DNA of 64,000 nucleotides from Staphylococcus sp. ACRSN. Lineage in GTDB: Bacteria > Bacillota > Bacilli > Staphylococcales > Staphylococcaceae. The position numbers were made by a program, and so were the translations under genes. The stretch's first letter is position 1; every line of letters starts with the position of its first letter. The stretch is taken from NCBI RefSeq assembly GCF_022346615.1, contig NZ_JAKRNS010000005.1, positions 144,017 to 208,016 on the forward strand, written 5' to 3'. This document shows, in pieces, positions 42,075 through 52,640 of the stretch. The notes below the pieces were generated by a model, which was given only the letters and a program-made list of their open reading frames with translations, ran no database searches and had not been told where the DNA came from.

Positions 42075-42836
42075 ATGAAAAAACTATTAGCACTTACACT
42101 AGTGGGGCTATTTATATTAGCGGGTTGTTCATCAGGTAATGACAAAGGGACAATTGTAGTTGGAACAACGGGACAAAGTTATCCTAACTCATATGAAAAA
42201 GATGGGAAATTAGTAGGATATGATATAGAAGTATTTGAAAAAGCGGCTAAAGAAGCAGGTTATAAAGTAAAATGGGTTAAAGCAGATTTCTCAGGTATTA
42301 TGGGACAATTAGATTCAGGACGTGTTGATTCAGTAGCCAATGCAGTTGCTGTTACGGATGAACGTAAAGACAAATATCAATTTTCAAATCCTTATTCATA
42401 TATAGGTAGCCAAATCGTAACTTCAAATAAAAATAAAACAATTAATGACTTTTCAGATTTAAAAGGGAAAAAAGTAGCAGGCGTGATGGGCTCAAATCAC
42501 ACTGAGGCATTAGAATCATTCAATAAGAAAAATAATTACGATATGAAAACAAAAACCTATGAAAATAGAGAAAGTGCAATGCTAGATTTAGATAACCGAC
42601 GTATTGATGGATACATTAACTCTAGTTCAGTACTTTCAGCTGAAAAAAACAAAAAGGATAAGAAAATCAAATTCGTAGGCAAACCAATAAATGTTGAAGC
42701 TACAAGTTTCCCATTTAAAAAAGATAATACGGATAAGAAAAAAGATATCGATAAAGGTATAAAAACTTTAAAAGATAACGGAGAACTAAAAAAACTTTCT
42801 GAAAAATATTTTGGAGAAGATACAACTAAAAAATAG
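42075..42836 (+). CDS. yxeM: Amino acid ABC transporter substrate-binding lipoprotein (YxeM-like)
   Basis: 253 residues. Lipobox LAGC with Cys18. Family 3 binding protein: GTTGQSYPNSYEKDGKLVGYDIEVFEKAAKEAG, FSGIMGQLDSGRVDSVANAVAVTDERKDKYQFSNPYSYI and DLKGKKVAGVMGSNH. Binds cystine-like or S-substituted cysteines for the permease and ATPase of the same operon. It is the last gene; in B. subtilis the binding-protein gene precedes the permease gene, so gene order differs. Confidence 0.87.
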   Translation: MKKLLALTLVGLFILAGCSSGNDKGTIVVGTTGQSYPNSYEKDGKLVGYDIEVFEKAAKEAGYKVKWVKADFSGIMGQLDSGRVDSVANAVAVTDERKDKYQFSNPYSYIGSQIVTSNKNKTINDFSDLKGKKVAGVMGSNHTEALESFNKKNNYDMKTKTYENRESAMLDLDNRRIDGYINSSSVLSAEKNKKDKKIKFVGKPINVEATSFPFKKDNTDKKKDIDKGIKTLKDNGELKKLSEKYFGEDTTKK

Positions 42837-42845
42837 TAATCTAAA

Positions 42846-42880
42846 AAGACACACTTTTTTAAAAAAGTGTGTCTTTTTTT
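42846..42880 (+). terminator. Terminator of the yxe-like operon
   Basis: AAGACACACTTTTTT pairs with AAAAAAGTGTGTCTT and is followed by a T-run. Confidence 0.92.
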
Positions 42881-43489
42881 GTGTTTAGAATTACATTATT
42901 ATAACATTTATTACACTTTAGTATGTTTAAAATAATATTAACTAAAATAAATAGAAATTTGCACAACTTTACCTAATTTAATAGTTGAAAAAAATAATCC
43001 AATAGTGCATAATCTTTTTATGGTATATACATCTTGAGGGCTGTCATAGTAGTTTTTATTGAATGTTTTAAGTGTTTGAAAATTTGTAGAATTGGGATAA
43101 AAAATGAAAAGAGGAAGATCATGTCGAAGAGAGAAAGAGAGTTTAAACGGAGTTTTAATGAAGAAAAAGCGCGTGTAAAACTTTACAAATCAGGTAAAAA
43201 TTGGGTTAAAGCCGGCATAAAAGAAATTAAATTGCTAGGTATACTGGGATTACCTATTTTTAGTAAAAGTACAGAAAAAACACAAGAAGAAACTAAGCGC
43301 ACATTTGGGGATTCAGTTAAGCGAAATACTTTAAAAACCACGGGGATATTAGGTGGTGCATTTGCAGCTAATATGTTACATAATCAACACGCATTAGCTG
43401 CTTCAGAATTACCAGTCACTTCAGAACTATCATCACAAAGTGAAACAGTAGGTAATCAAACATCGACAGCTATTAGTAAATCTGAAGGT

Positions 43490-43990
43490 AGTGAAAGTGA
43501 AACGTCAACATCAGAAAAAGCAGACAGCGAAAGTGAAGCCTCAACATCAGAAAAAGCAGACAGCGAAAGTGGAGCCTCAACATCAGAAAAAGCAGACAGC
43601 GAAAGTGAAGCCCCTCAACATCAGAAAAAGCGGACAGCGAAAGTGAAACATCAACATCAGAGAAATCAGATAGCAAGAGCGAGACATCAACATCTGAGAA
43701 GTCAGATAGTAAGAGCGAAGCCTCAACATCAGAAAAATCAGATAGCAAGAGTGAAACATCAACATCAGAGAAATCAGATAGCAAGAGCGAGACATCAACA
43801 TCTGAGAAGTCAGATAGCAAGAGCGAAGCCTCAACATCAGAGGAGTCAGATAGCAAGAGTGAAGCCTCAACATCAGAGAAATCAGATAGCAAGAGCGAAG
43901 CCTCAACATCAGAGAAATCAGATAGTAAGAGTGAAGCCTCAGCATCAGAAAAATCAGATAGCAAGAGTGAGACATCAACATCAGATAAAG
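43490..43990 (+). repeat. Tandem repeats of the first serine-rich region
   Basis: Around thirteen 36-nt units, typically coding [12 protein letters not shown] with A/T and K/E variation. The frameshift at 43611-43614 lies in the fourth unit. Confidence 0.85.
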
Positions 43991-44739
43991 ATAGCAGCAC
44001 AAGTTCAGATAAGTCATCAACAAGTGACAACAATAAATCTAGCAAGCTAAGCACTTCAGAAGACTTAGGATCAAATACGATTACTTTATCAACATCAACA
44101 TCTGAATCAACAAGCACAGCACCAATACAACTTAGATCGTTAAGTAGATTAGCTACTACAAGCGCATCTACATTTGCTGCAGCTGCTGCAACAACATCAC
44201 AAACACAAACGTATACAGGTGCGGGAACAGATACAAGATATAACATACCTATTTATTACAAATTGGTTGCAACAAGTGATGGTCAAAACATGACATTCAC
44301 TTATACAGTATCTTACGATAATCCGAATACATCAACAGTTGAAAAAGCGCCTACTGCTATGAGTAGTAGTTATTCAATTAAAAATACAACTACAAGTACA
44401 TCACCAATGTTTACATTAGGTGATGGTTATGGGAAACCTACTACCTCTTATAACTATGTTGTTGATAAATATGATGGTTCAGAGGTAACAGCAGTTCCAT
44501 CAGGTAATCTACCAATAACTCAAACTGGTAGTGGTTATTCGTGGTCAAATGATTATGCGATGAATGGTTATTATGCGAAACAAGGCGCAGGGCTAGTTAC
44601 AACTTGGACAGTACCAATCACTGGTTCTGGTAGTAACTATACTTGGACATTCACACCATTTTCATCATCAACAACAACATCAAATAACTATTTCACTGGT
44701 ACTATTACTGGTACTGATCCAGTATCATCAGCAAGTGCA

Positions 44740-46990
44740 TCAACATCGACTAGTACAAGCGTATCAGCATCAACAAGCAAATCAACAAGTATTAGTACAT
44801 CAACATCAAGAAGTACAAGTACCTCATTAAGTACATCAACATCAAGAAGCACATCATTAAGTACATCAACAAGTAATTCGTTAAGCGCATCAACAAGTAC
44901 GAGTACATCAACAAGTAATTCGTTAAGCGCTTCGACAAGTACAAGTACATCAACAAGTAATTCGTTAAGTGCTTCGACAAGTACATCAACATCATTAAGT
45001 ACTTCAGTATCTGACTCAGAAAGTGCAAGTACATCATTAAGTACATCAGTGTCAGATTCAGAAAGTGCAAGCACATCACTAAGTACATCAGTGTCTGACT
45101 CAGAAAGTGCATCAACATCATTGAGTACTTCAGTAAGTGATTCAGAATCAGCAAGCACATCATTAAGTACTTCAGTATCAGATTCAGAAAGTGCAAGCAC
45201 GTCATTGAGTACTTCAGTATCAGGATCAGAAAGTGCATCAACGTCGTTGAGTACATCAGTATCTGACTCAGAAAGTGCGTCAACGTCATTAAGTACATCA
45301 GTGTCAGATTCAGAAAGTGCATCAACATCATTGAGCACATCAGTGTCTGACTCAGAAAGTGCGTCAACATCATTGAGCACATCAGTGTCTGATTCAGAAA
45401 GTGCATCAACGTCGTTGAGCACGTCAGTAAGTGATTCAGAATCAGCAAGCACGTCATTAAGTACATCAGTATCTGACTCAGAAAGTGCAAGTACGTCGTT
45501 AAGTACGTCAGTATCAGATTCAGAAAGTGCAAGCACGTCATTAAGTACTTCAGTATCAGATTCAGAAAGTGCAAGCACATCATTAAGTACGTCAGTATCA
45601 GATTCAGAAAGTGCAAGCACGTCATTGAGTACTTCAGTATCAGGATCAGAAAGTGCATCAACGTCGTTGAGCACATCAGTATCTGACTCAGAAAGCGCAA
45701 GTACGTCACTAAGTACTTCAGTGAGCGACTCAGAAAGTGCAAGTACATCATTAAGTACATCAGTGTCTGATTCAGAAAGTGCAAGCACATCATTGAGTAC
45801 ATCAGTGTCTGATTCAGAAAGTGCAAGCACATCATTGAGCACGTCAGTGTCTGATTCAGAATCAGCAAGCACATCATTAAGTACTTCAGTATCAGGATCA
45901 GAAAGTGCATCAACATCATTGAGTACATCAGTGTCTGATTCAGAAAGTGCATCAACATCATTGAGCACATCAGTATCTGACTCAGAAAGTGCAAGTACGT
46001 CATTAAGTACATCAGTGTCTGACTCAGAAAGTGCATCAACATCATTGAGTACTTCAGTATCTGACTCAGAAAGTGCAAGCACATCACTAAGTACTTCAGT
46101 GAGCGACTCAGAAAGTGCATCAACATCATTGAGCACATCAGTGTCTGACTCAGAAAGTGCAAGCACATCATTAAGTGCTTCAGTATCAGATTCAGAAAGT
46201 GCGTCAACATCATTGAGCACATCAGTGTCTGACTCAGAAAGTGCGTCAACATCATTGAGTACATCAGTGTCTGACTCAGAAAGTGCGTCAACATCATTGA
46301 GCACATCAGTGTCTGATTCAGAAAGTGCAAGCACATCATTAAGTGCTTCAGTATCAGAATCAGAAAGTGCATCAACATCATTGAGCACATCAGTATCTGA
46401 CTCAGAAAGTGCAAGTACGTCATTAAGTACATCAGTGTCTGATTCAGAAAGTGCATCAACATCATTGAGTACATCAGTGTCTGATTCAGAAAGTGCGTCA
46501 ACATCATTGAGTACTTCAGTATCAGATTCAGAAAGTGCAAGCACGTCATTGAGTACTTCAGTATCAGGATCAGAAAGTGCATCAACGTCGTTGAGCACAT
46601 CAGTATCTGACTCAGAAAGCGCAAGTACATCATTAAGTACGTCAGTAAGTGATTCAGAAAGTGCAAGCACGTCATTGAGTACTTCAGTATCAGGATCAGA
46701 AAGTGCATCAACGTCGTTGAGCACATCAGTATCTGACTCAGAAAGCGCAAGTACGTCACTAAGTACTTCAGTGAGCGACTCAGAAAGTGCAAGTACATCA
46801 TTAAGTACATCAGTGTCTGATTCAGAAAGTGCAAGCACATCATTGAGTACATCAGTGTCTGATTCAGAAAGTGCAAGCACATCAATGAGTGGATCAGGAT
46901 TAGGCTCAACAAGCGCATCAACATCAATGAGCACATCAGAATTTAACTCAACAAGCACATCAACTTCACTAAGCACTTCAGAATCATTAG
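44740..46990 (+). repeat. Tandem repeats of the second serine-rich region
   Basis: From about 45000 to 46890 roughly 45 copies of a 42-nt unit coding [14 protein letters not shown], with little variation (D to G in several copies, occasional T to A). Degenerate S-T-S runs flank it. The glycosylated stalk of the adhesin. Confidence 0.92.
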
Positions 46991-47206
46991 CAGTAGAAAC
47001 TAACAATGGTTCAGAATCAGCAGTGAAAAATCATAAAGAAAAAGTTGAATTGCCAGATACAGGTAAAGATACAGAAAATAGCAATGGTTTAGTTGGTGCT
47101 ACATTAGCTATGCTTGCAGGACTTGGTTTAATTAGAAAATCAAGAAAGAATAAAAAAGAAAGCAAAAAATAATGTGTAGTTAAAACATTCAAATATTAAT
47201 ATCAAA

Positions 47207-47301
47207 CAAAGAGGCTAAGACATCGTATATTAGAAAGATTAATTTTAAAAAATAAATTAATTTTTCTAGGTTAAAAATGATACATGTTTTTAGCCTCTTT
47301 G
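47207..47301. repeat. Nested inverted repeats between sraP and secY2
   Basis: CAAAGAGGCTAA (47207-47218) is perfectly complementary to TTAGCCTCTTTG (47290-47301). Inside the loop, TAGAAAgATTAATTT pairs with AAATTAATtTTTCTA (about 47230-47270). No long T-run follows the outer helix, so it may attenuate rather than stop read-through into secY2. Confidence 0.6.
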
Positions 47302-47330
47302 ATATAATATTGCTAAAAAAGAGGTATATT

Positions 47331-48557
47331 GTGGAAAATAATGTGGTGAAACGTATTTTTAAACAAAATGAATATAGAATTTTATATAAAAGAATATTCT
47401 TTACGTGCCTAATACTCATGATTTATATACTGGGAAGTAATATATCTATTGTTGCTCAGGAAAATACACATAAAGAAGTGAGTTCATTTTATAAATTAGC
47501 AGTTTCCAACACAGGTGGAGATTTAAATACATTAAATGTTTTCTCACTAGGTTTAGGGCCTTGGCTAACGGCAATGATTATTTTTACATTATTGTCTTAT
47601 CGTGATATGGAAAAAGCAGCTAAGCAGACTAAGTTAGAAAAGCATTATAAAGAAAAAATACTTACTTTAATTATCTGTTTAGCACAAGGATATTTTGTTA
47701 TAAATGAATATGTGATTAAAGATAAAATCCATTCTGAAAATATTTACTTGCTGTTACTTGTATTAGTAACAGGGACGATGTTTTTAGTATGGCTTGCTGA
47801 TCAAAATACACGCTATGGTATTGCTGGACCGATGCCAATAGTAATGATGAGTATTGTAAAAGCATTATTTCAACAAAAGTTAGCACATTTACATACGAGT
47901 ACATTTGTACTCGTATTGATTTGTGTTGTGATTATCTTAGCGTTACTTACATTATTGATCATGGAATTAATTGAATACCGGACAAACTATAAAGACATTA
48001 TGAATTTTTCAAATCAGGATATTAAAACATATCTAGCATGGAAAATTAATCCTTCTGGTAGTATTTCGATAATGATTAGTATTTCAGTATTTGTTTTACT
48101 AAACAATCTGATTAATTTATTCGTAAATAGTTTTATATCTGACAAACATGTTAATTTACAAACGTTAAGTTTTAATAATTGGGTAGGAATAACAATATAT
48201 ATTGTTATTCAAATGATACTAGGATATTTACTTTCAAGATTTTTATTAAATACAAGAAATAAAGCAAAAGACTTTTTGAAAAGTGGGAACTACTTTGAAG
48301 GTGTGAAACCGGGTAAAGAAACGAAAAGGTATTTGAACAGTATGGCAAGACGCGTTTGTTGGTTTGGTTCAATTGTTGTAACAATAATCATTGGTGTGCC
48401 TTTATATAGCACTTTGTTAGTTCCAGAATTATCACAACAAATTTATTTTGCAATTCAATTAATTGTCTTAGTTTATATAGGTATTAACATAACGGAAACG
48501 ATTAGAGCATATTTATACTTTGATAAATATAAGCAATTTTTAACTAAGTATTGGTAA
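47331..48557 (+). CDS. secY2: Accessory Sec translocase SecY2
   Basis: 408 residues from GTG 47331, 5 nt after GAGGT; upstream in-frame codons lie within the hairpin region. About ten membrane segments. The N-terminus [28 protein letters not shown] and the [18 protein letters not shown] segment fit SecY2, which is shorter in its loops than SecY. Forms the dedicated pore for the serine-rich adhesin. First of seven tightly packed genes. Confidence 0.93.
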   Translation: MENNVVKRIFKQNEYRILYKRIFFTCLILMIYILGSNISIVAQENTHKEVSSFYKLAVSNTGGDLNTLNVFSLGLGPWLTAMIIFTLLSYRDMEKAAKQTKLEKHYKEKILTLIICLAQGYFVINEYVIKDKIHSENIYLLLLVLVTGTMFLVWLADQNTRYGIAGPMPIVMMSIVKALFQQKLAHLHTSTFVLVLICVVIILALLTLLIMELIEYRTNYKDIMNFSNQDIKTYLAWKINPSGSISIMISISVFVLLNNLINLFVNSFISDKHVNLQTLSFNNWVGITIYIVIQMILGYLLSRFLLNTRNKAKDFLKSGNYFEGVKPGKETKRYLNSMARRVCWFGSIVVTIIIGVPLYSTLLVPELSQQIYFAIQLIVLVYIGINITETIRAYLYFDKYKQFLTKYW

Positions 48558-48567
48558 GGAGTTTATG

Positions 48568-50127
48568 ATGAAATATTTTATTCCAGCTTGGTATAACAAA
48601 GGTAATTGGTGGGAGGATAAAACAACACCTTATTATAGTAAAAGTTTAGTCAAAGAATTTGATGACATGATTAGTCTAATGAACATGCATGTCAAAAATG
48701 ATGAGTCATTTAAAATGTTGATACTCAATTATTCTCCGGAGTTACGTACATTTTTACACAGATATGATTTGTACGAGGCAAACTACTGGTCTTTGTTTGA
48801 TGACATTCAAGGGTTTGATACACATACACCTCAGCCTATTGATTTTAAATCGCTGGATTGGCCAGAAAATACAGAATTTGTCTATACACCTTATCTAGTA
48901 CGATGTGTTACTAGTGAAACAACGTATTCTAACGTTTATTTTAATCAAGATGGTTATATGATATGGATGGAAGACTTTGAAAATGGTCAAAGAATACAAC
49001 GATTTATATTCGATGATCGAGGTTATTTGTCATCTATATTATATTTTAATGAGCAAGGTGTACCTTACCGTCAGGAATATATGACTATAGATGGAGATTG
49101 TATACTTACAACTGAAATGACTGATGGCACGATACATGTGAGTGAACAGTATCAATATCGTTTTGACCAATCTGTATATGATAATATGGGAAATTTATTA
49201 CAAGAGCGACTTGCATTGTATATGGAAAAAGAGGTAAGTGTAGAGAATCCTATGATTATTGCTGCTGACGAAAGACATAATTACTTCTTATCTCAAATAC
49301 TAAGTGAATATCAATTATGCTTTTCTATATTTAAGCAGAGAAATAGTGAATTGACATCTTCATTACTTAAATCTATTTCACAAGCTAAATATTGGTTAGT
49401 TGATATGTTAGACAATGAAAAAATATTACAACAATATAAAGATGAAAATGATTTGAATACTGCAATCATGCGTATTACACCCTTTGATGCACAAGTATTA
49501 CCGAATAAAAGTAGTCAATATTATGAAACATATATTGGGTTTTGGATTGATGGTTTAGATGAAGGGATGTTGCAAACGAGCTTACAGCAAGTTATCACAT
49601 ATATTGAGCAAGTTGAGCAAATGCGCTTAGTATTGTTAACGGAAAAAGATAAAAAAATGTTACCTCAATGGTTGAAGGATCAAGTTCAAATGGTAAATGA
49701 TAGATTTAATTCCGTAGCAGAAGATGAAGAAGGTATTAATGTGTTTTTAGCTGAAGAAGAAGATTACGTTGAAATCATTGAAATTAAACATGTACCATTC
49801 GAACAAGATTTAAGAGAGGCATTGTTAAGTCTTAGAATAATTATTGATTTGAATTATGAGCCAGATTTATTTTTACAAATTGGTTGTATTAGTGCTGGTA
49901 TTCCACAAATTAATATGAGAAATACGGATTACGTTGTCAATGAAATTAATGGGCTAGTCATTGATAACATTGGTAAATTAATAGAATCCATTCAATTCTT
50001 TTTAAATCATTTAAAAAATTGGAATTATTCCTTTGCATATTCGATTAAGTTAGTGGAAACGTTTGCATCAAAAGAAATAGTTGGACGTTTGAATCGTTGG
50101 ATTGAAGGTGAAGTAAATGAAACGTAA
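48568..50127 (+). CDS. asp1: Accessory Sec protein Asp1
   Basis: 519 residues from ATG 48568 (6 nt behind AAGGAG; ATG 48565 is too close). N-terminus MKYFIPAWYNKGNWWEDK is typical of Asp1. It resembles a glycosyltransferase of GT-B shape that has lost activity, and works with Asp2 and Asp3 to guide the adhesin to SecA2/SecY2. Its 3' end overlaps the asp2 start by 11 nt. Confidence 0.92.
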   Translation: MKYFIPAWYNKGNWWEDKTTPYYSKSLVKEFDDMISLMNMHVKNDESFKMLILNYSPELRTFLHRYDLYEANYWSLFDDIQGFDTHTPQPIDFKSLDWPENTEFVYTPYLVRCVTSETTYSNVYFNQDGYMIWMEDFENGQRIQRFIFDDRGYLSSILYFNEQGVPYRQEYMTIDGDCILTTEMTDGTIHVSEQYQYRFDQSVYDNMGNLLQERLALYMEKEVSVENPMIIAADERHNYFLSQILSEYQLCFSIFKQRNSELTSSLLKSISQAKYWLVDMLDNEKILQQYKDENDLNTAIMRITPFDAQVLPNKSSQYYETYIGFWIDGLDEGMLQTSLQQVITYIEQVEQMRLVLLTEKDKKMLPQWLKDQVQMVNDRFNSVAEDEEGINVFLAEEEDYVEIIEIKHVPFEQDLREALLSLRIIIDLNYEPDLFLQIGCISAGIPQINMRNTDYVVNEINGLVIDNIGKLIESIQFFLNHLKNWNYSFAYSIKLVETFASKEIVGRLNRWIEGEVNET

Positions 50128-51676
50128 GTTTAGAGCATTACAAATAGGTGGAAGTGATTTAGAACACTTATTTGCAAATAGTAAAAATATTGAATGGGAT
50201 TACTTTGATCCAAATTTGATGGAACTTGAATCGGATTATTTAAATATAGTTCGCAATATTATTGATGAGCATGGTCAATTTGATTTTATATTTATACAAA
50301 CGGTATATAGTGAAAAATTAATAGCGATGCTCGAAATCGTTGGAACGCCGTATAACATCTATGTTGATTATGGATTTTGGAATACGCAATATGAAAACGA
50401 TGAGACACTAAAGCAATTAATAGCACGTCCTTTAACATATCAAAATGACACGGATTTATATGAAAAGTTAAAAGCTGTAACATTTTCAGGACAATATGGA
50501 GATAAGTTATATCCAAAGCATTGTATTGTTAATCAAAGTTTCAAAGGTGATATTGCTTTTATGGGTAATAAGTATCTCGTATTATCGGGTGACTTCGGAC
50601 AAACTTTGAAACAAGTGGTTTCTTGGAAAAACAATATTGTTTGTGATAAGCATAAGGCGACACAAATTTGGCCGGAATTTGTTGTAGAAGATGGTGTTGA
50701 AATTGAATTTACATTACGCATAATTCAAAGTGGTACGGTTGATACGATTATAGATGAAAAAGTACTTAATCAAGATGATTTAAGTAGACCTATTATTATT
50801 GAAAGCAGACCATATGATGTATATGCGAGTGTGAGTTTAAAGGTACGTGGTGAAGGACAAGTTAAAGTCGGTGCGATTCATAAACGTTGGTCTAGATATG
50901 ACATGGGCGAATTTTTATTTGGTGGTCAAAGATATGTAGATGAAAATAGAGAAGAATTTTTCTATTACTTTAATCCAGGTGATTTGAAACCACCGTTAAA
51001 TGTATATTTCAGTGGTTATCGTTCATTAGAAGGATTTGAAGCATATTTTATGATGAATAAATTAAATTCACCTTTCTTGCTAATTAGTGATCCTAGGGTT
51101 GAAGGTGGGTCATTTTATATAGGCTCTGATTCATATGAATCTGCAATCAAAGATATAATTGCTGAAAAATTGTATTATCTTGGTTTTGAAAGTGATGAAC
51201 TGATATTATCTGGCTTATCTATGGGATCTTTTGGTGCGTTGTATTATGGAGCTCAACTCAATCCATCTGGGGTTATTATAGGAAAACCGTTAGTCAATAT
51301 CGGAACAATAGCAGAGAATATGCGCTTATTAAGACCGGAAGACTTTGGTACAGCATTGGATGTCCTAATGACTAATGAACAGGGTGTCAGTGCAGAAAAC
51401 ATCCAAAATTTAAACAATAAGTTTTGGAATGTAATGGCACAAAGCGATATTTCTAATACAACCTTTGCTATAGCGTATATGCAACATGATGACTATGACG
51501 CACATGCTTATGCAGAATTATTTCCGCTGTTAAGCAAGCAACAAGCAAGAGTTATCAGTAGAGGTGTGCCAGGTAGACATAATGATGATTCACCGACAAT
51601 AACAAATTGGTTTATTAACTTTTATCACATTTTACTTGAAACTAAATTTGGGAGAGTTAAACATGAAGGGAAATAA
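50117..51676 (+). CDS. asp2: Accessory Sec protein Asp2, glycan O-acetyltransferase-like
   Basis: 519 residues. An alpha/beta-hydrolase-type domain lies in the C-terminal half, with the nucleophile elbow GLSMG (Ser368) and a catalytic His488 in GRHNDDSP, equivalent to the triad of streptococcal Asp2, which acetylates GlcNAc on the adhesin. The first half holds a beta-rich region. Overlaps asp1 and asp3, so translation is coupled. Confidence 0.92.
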   Translation: MKRKFRALQIGGSDLEHLFANSKNIEWDYFDPNLMELESDYLNIVRNIIDEHGQFDFIFIQTVYSEKLIAMLEIVGTPYNIYVDYGFWNTQYENDETLKQLIARPLTYQNDTDLYEKLKAVTFSGQYGDKLYPKHCIVNQSFKGDIAFMGNKYLVLSGDFGQTLKQVVSWKNNIVCDKHKATQIWPEFVVEDGVEIEFTLRIIQSGTVDTIIDEKVLNQDDLSRPIIIESRPYDVYASVSLKVRGEGQVKVGAIHKRWSRYDMGEFLFGGQRYVDENREEFFYYFNPGDLKPPLNVYFSGYRSLEGFEAYFMMNKLNSPFLLISDPRVEGGSFYIGSDSYESAIKDIIAEKLYYLGFESDELILSGLSMGSFGALYYGAQLNPSGVIIGKPLVNIGTIAENMRLLRPEDFGTALDVLMTNEQGVSAENIQNLNNKFWNVMAQSDISNTTFAIAYMQHDDYDAHAYAELFPLLSKQQARVISRGVPGRHNDDSPTITNWFINFYHILLETKFGRVKHEGK

Positions 51677-52640
51677 TTATTTTGAAGTGTTTTGGAAACA
51701 AGTTAATCCTTCAACATTTATGTATGGTACAAAGTTATCCATCAAAGATGGCGTAACCGTTTTTGAGAACCCTTTAATGCCTTCAGGAATCATCATTCAA
51801 GACTGGGTTATGAAGACAAGTTATGCTTTAGATAAAGAACTACCAACTTTACCTATATTGAAAAAAGGGCATACTTATACATTTCAGTTTGATTATGAAG
51901 TCCAACCTAAACAAGGTATTTACTTTAAAATCATTTTCTACAGAAAAAATGGTACGGTATTGTCTACGCAAATTGTTCAAGAAAAGCAAGTGGCGGTGAC
52001 TTATCCTGAAGAAGCTTTCGCTTATAAAATACAGATGATTAATGCAGCTTCTCAATATATTAGATTTGAAAAATTTTCAATTAGTGAGCAGAAAAATGAC
52101 ACAATTGAACTGCCAACATTACAAATTAGTGAAATACAGAATGAAGATATACAATCTAGTGTGTTAAATATGATAGTGGTCGAACCAAGTAATATGTTGA
52201 TGTTACCTCTTACTTCTACGGCTATAAACCATTTGAACAATGTTGTTGTTGTAAATCAATGGTTTCATGACTTGGAAGAAACACTTCAGCAATTAAAGAT
52301 ATATATAGAACAATTAGAGAAATATGCTTCTGCACATTTAATTAGTTATGGCGCCAAAGGTAATGTATTGGTGTCTAATATCAATCATTTGGAACAGACA
52401 AATGTAAAAGGGTTTATAACAACCGAAAGAGATGAACTGTTTTCTCAACGCTTAAAAGAACTTGTTAATAATCAATCACTGATTAATCCTATTCCAGTTG
52501 AAGTATTTTATAATCCAAAAATTGATGAATATGATAAGGCAAATAAAGCGATTTTCACTGTGCTAAATCCGTCGCGTTACTTAAAACATCTTGATGTAGC
52601 GCGCGTCAATCATGGAGGGGCCAATGAAACAGAAAATTAA
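51663..52640 (+). CDS. asp3: Accessory Sec protein Asp3
   Basis: 325 residues from ATG 51663, behind GGGAGAG within the asp2 end. N-terminal carbohydrate-binding-module-like beta sandwich ([24 protein letters not shown] ... [20 protein letters not shown]) as in Asp3, with an extra C-terminal part of mixed helices that could interact with Asp1. It overlaps asp2 by 14 nt and secA2 by 17 nt. Confidence 0.88.
   Translation: MKGNNYFEVFWKQVNPSTFMYGTKLSIKDGVTVFENPLMPSGIIIQDWVMKTSYALDKELPTLPILKKGHTYTFQFDYEVQPKQGIYFKIIFYRKNGTVLSTQIVQEKQVAVTYPEEAFAYKIQMINAASQYIRFEKFSISEQKNDTIELPTLQISEIQNEDIQSSVLNMIVVEPSNMLMLPLTSTAINHLNNVVVVNQWFHDLEETLQQLKIYIEQLEKYASAHLISYGAKGNVLVSNINHLEQTNVKGFITTERDELFSQRLKELVNNQSLINPIPVEVFYNPKIDEYDKANKAIFTVLNPSRYLKHLDVARVNHGGANETEN

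Larger units (their letters stand above)
43121..47172 (+). pseudogene. sraP: Serine-rich repeat surface adhesin (SraP-like) with a 2-nt frameshift
   Basis: ATG 43121 behind GAGGAAG. In order: an accessory-Sec signal peptide of about 90 residues with the KLYKSGKNW motif and an AAS-type cleavage region; a first Ser-rich block (12-residue units, about 43490-43990); a small binding region (about 44100-44700); a long second Ser-rich block of 14-residue units; and LPDTG (47050-47064) with a hydrophobic helix and basic tail. At 43611-43614 GCCCCT replaces the GCCT seen in all sister units; the 2 extra C shift the frame, and the N-terminal frame stops at 44050. The other frame is open from 43615 to 47172. 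Either the strain makes no anchored adhesin, or this is a sequencing error or a switchable site. Binding region unlike the lectin module of S. aureus SraP. Confidence 0.85.

Noticed and set aside
45000..46890. Regular repeats that could suggest a CRISPR array
   Set aside because: Units are contiguous, coding and without unique spacers; they encode the adhesin stalk.
44688..47006. Very long open frames on the minus strand opposite the adhesin stalk (772 and 714 codons)
   Set aside because: They mirror the 42-nt Ser-rich repeat, whose unit length is a multiple of three, so a stop-free antisense frame repeats automatically. No ribosome binding site or known fold.
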